Assembly: GCA_019415985.1 (NCBI GenBank)
Contig: DXYE01000038.1
Coordinates: 1 to 22,579 of the forward strand
DNA: 22,579 nt
DNA from: Clostridiales bacterium
GTDB taxonomy: Bacteria; Bacillota; Clostridia; Oscillospirales; CAG-272
Direction of reading: 5' to 3'
In this document: piece by piece, positions 22,577 to 22,579 of the stretch
Layout: the number at the start of each line of letters is the position of its first letter
Numbering within the stretch: the first letter of the stretch is position 1
Made by a program: the position numbers and the translations under genes
Notes under the pieces: generated by a model
Database searches by the model: none
What the model saw: the letters and a program-made list of their open reading frames with translations, nothing else
Told to the model about the DNA's origin: nothing

Positions 22577-22579
22577 TAT

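Overview
The window looks like a chromosomal segment from a Gram-positive anaerobe of the class Clostridia, probably Oscillospiraceae/Ruminococcaceae-like. This rests on the gene content: the division cluster hlyD-like/yggS/sepF/ylmG/ylmH, a YceD (DUF177)-L32 pair, a DUF4932 putative metallopeptidase, a VTC-domain polyphosphate polymerase remnant and a YtrA-type GntR/ABC operon. Taxonomy is inferred from gene families only. Every gene I can support lies on the minus strand, so operons read from high to low coordinates. I found no tRNA, rRNA, CRISPR array, prophage or transposase.

Layout from the right edge. (i) 20.3-22.6 kb: a self-regulated GntR-ABC transporter operon, with a palindromic operator over its own -10 and a strong terminator. 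(ii) 10.4-19.7 kb: thiI; rodA, preceded by a possible 15-codon leader ORF; birA; holA; a TerB_N/TerB_C-type protein; and the PBP2 gene, whose start overlaps the end of the TerB-type gene. RodA and PBP2 are the glycosyltransferase/transpeptidase pair of cell elongation. (iii) 9.1-9.96 kb: yceD-rpmF with a consensus sigma-A promoter and a terminator, overlapping by 44 nt. (iv) 5.8-8.9 kb: a decaying accessory stretch. A response-regulator/histidine-kinase pair has collapsed into one short remnant, a DUF4932 gene is intact, a VTC polyphosphate polymerase gene is complete except for one in-frame amber codon, and a CotH-tail-like fragment is interrupted and truncated. (v) 1-5.4 kb: miaA, then the HlyD-like/yggS/sepF/ylmG/ylmH cluster, running off the left edge inside ylmH (divIVA would be expected next).

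The most interesting unexplained element is a dispersed, structured intergenic repeat at about 4.19-4.33, 5.54-5.78 and 20.10-20.26 kb. All copies have the same orientation. On the minus strand each begins with an extended -10 motif (TGGTATAAT) followed by a conserved hairpin with one compensatory base-pair change between copies, and two of the three carry a second clear hairpin. The copies lie upstream of the hlyD-sepF cluster, miaA and thiI respectively, each pointing toward that gene. It may be a promoter-bearing mobile repeat or a leader-RNA element; I do not recognise it as a named family.
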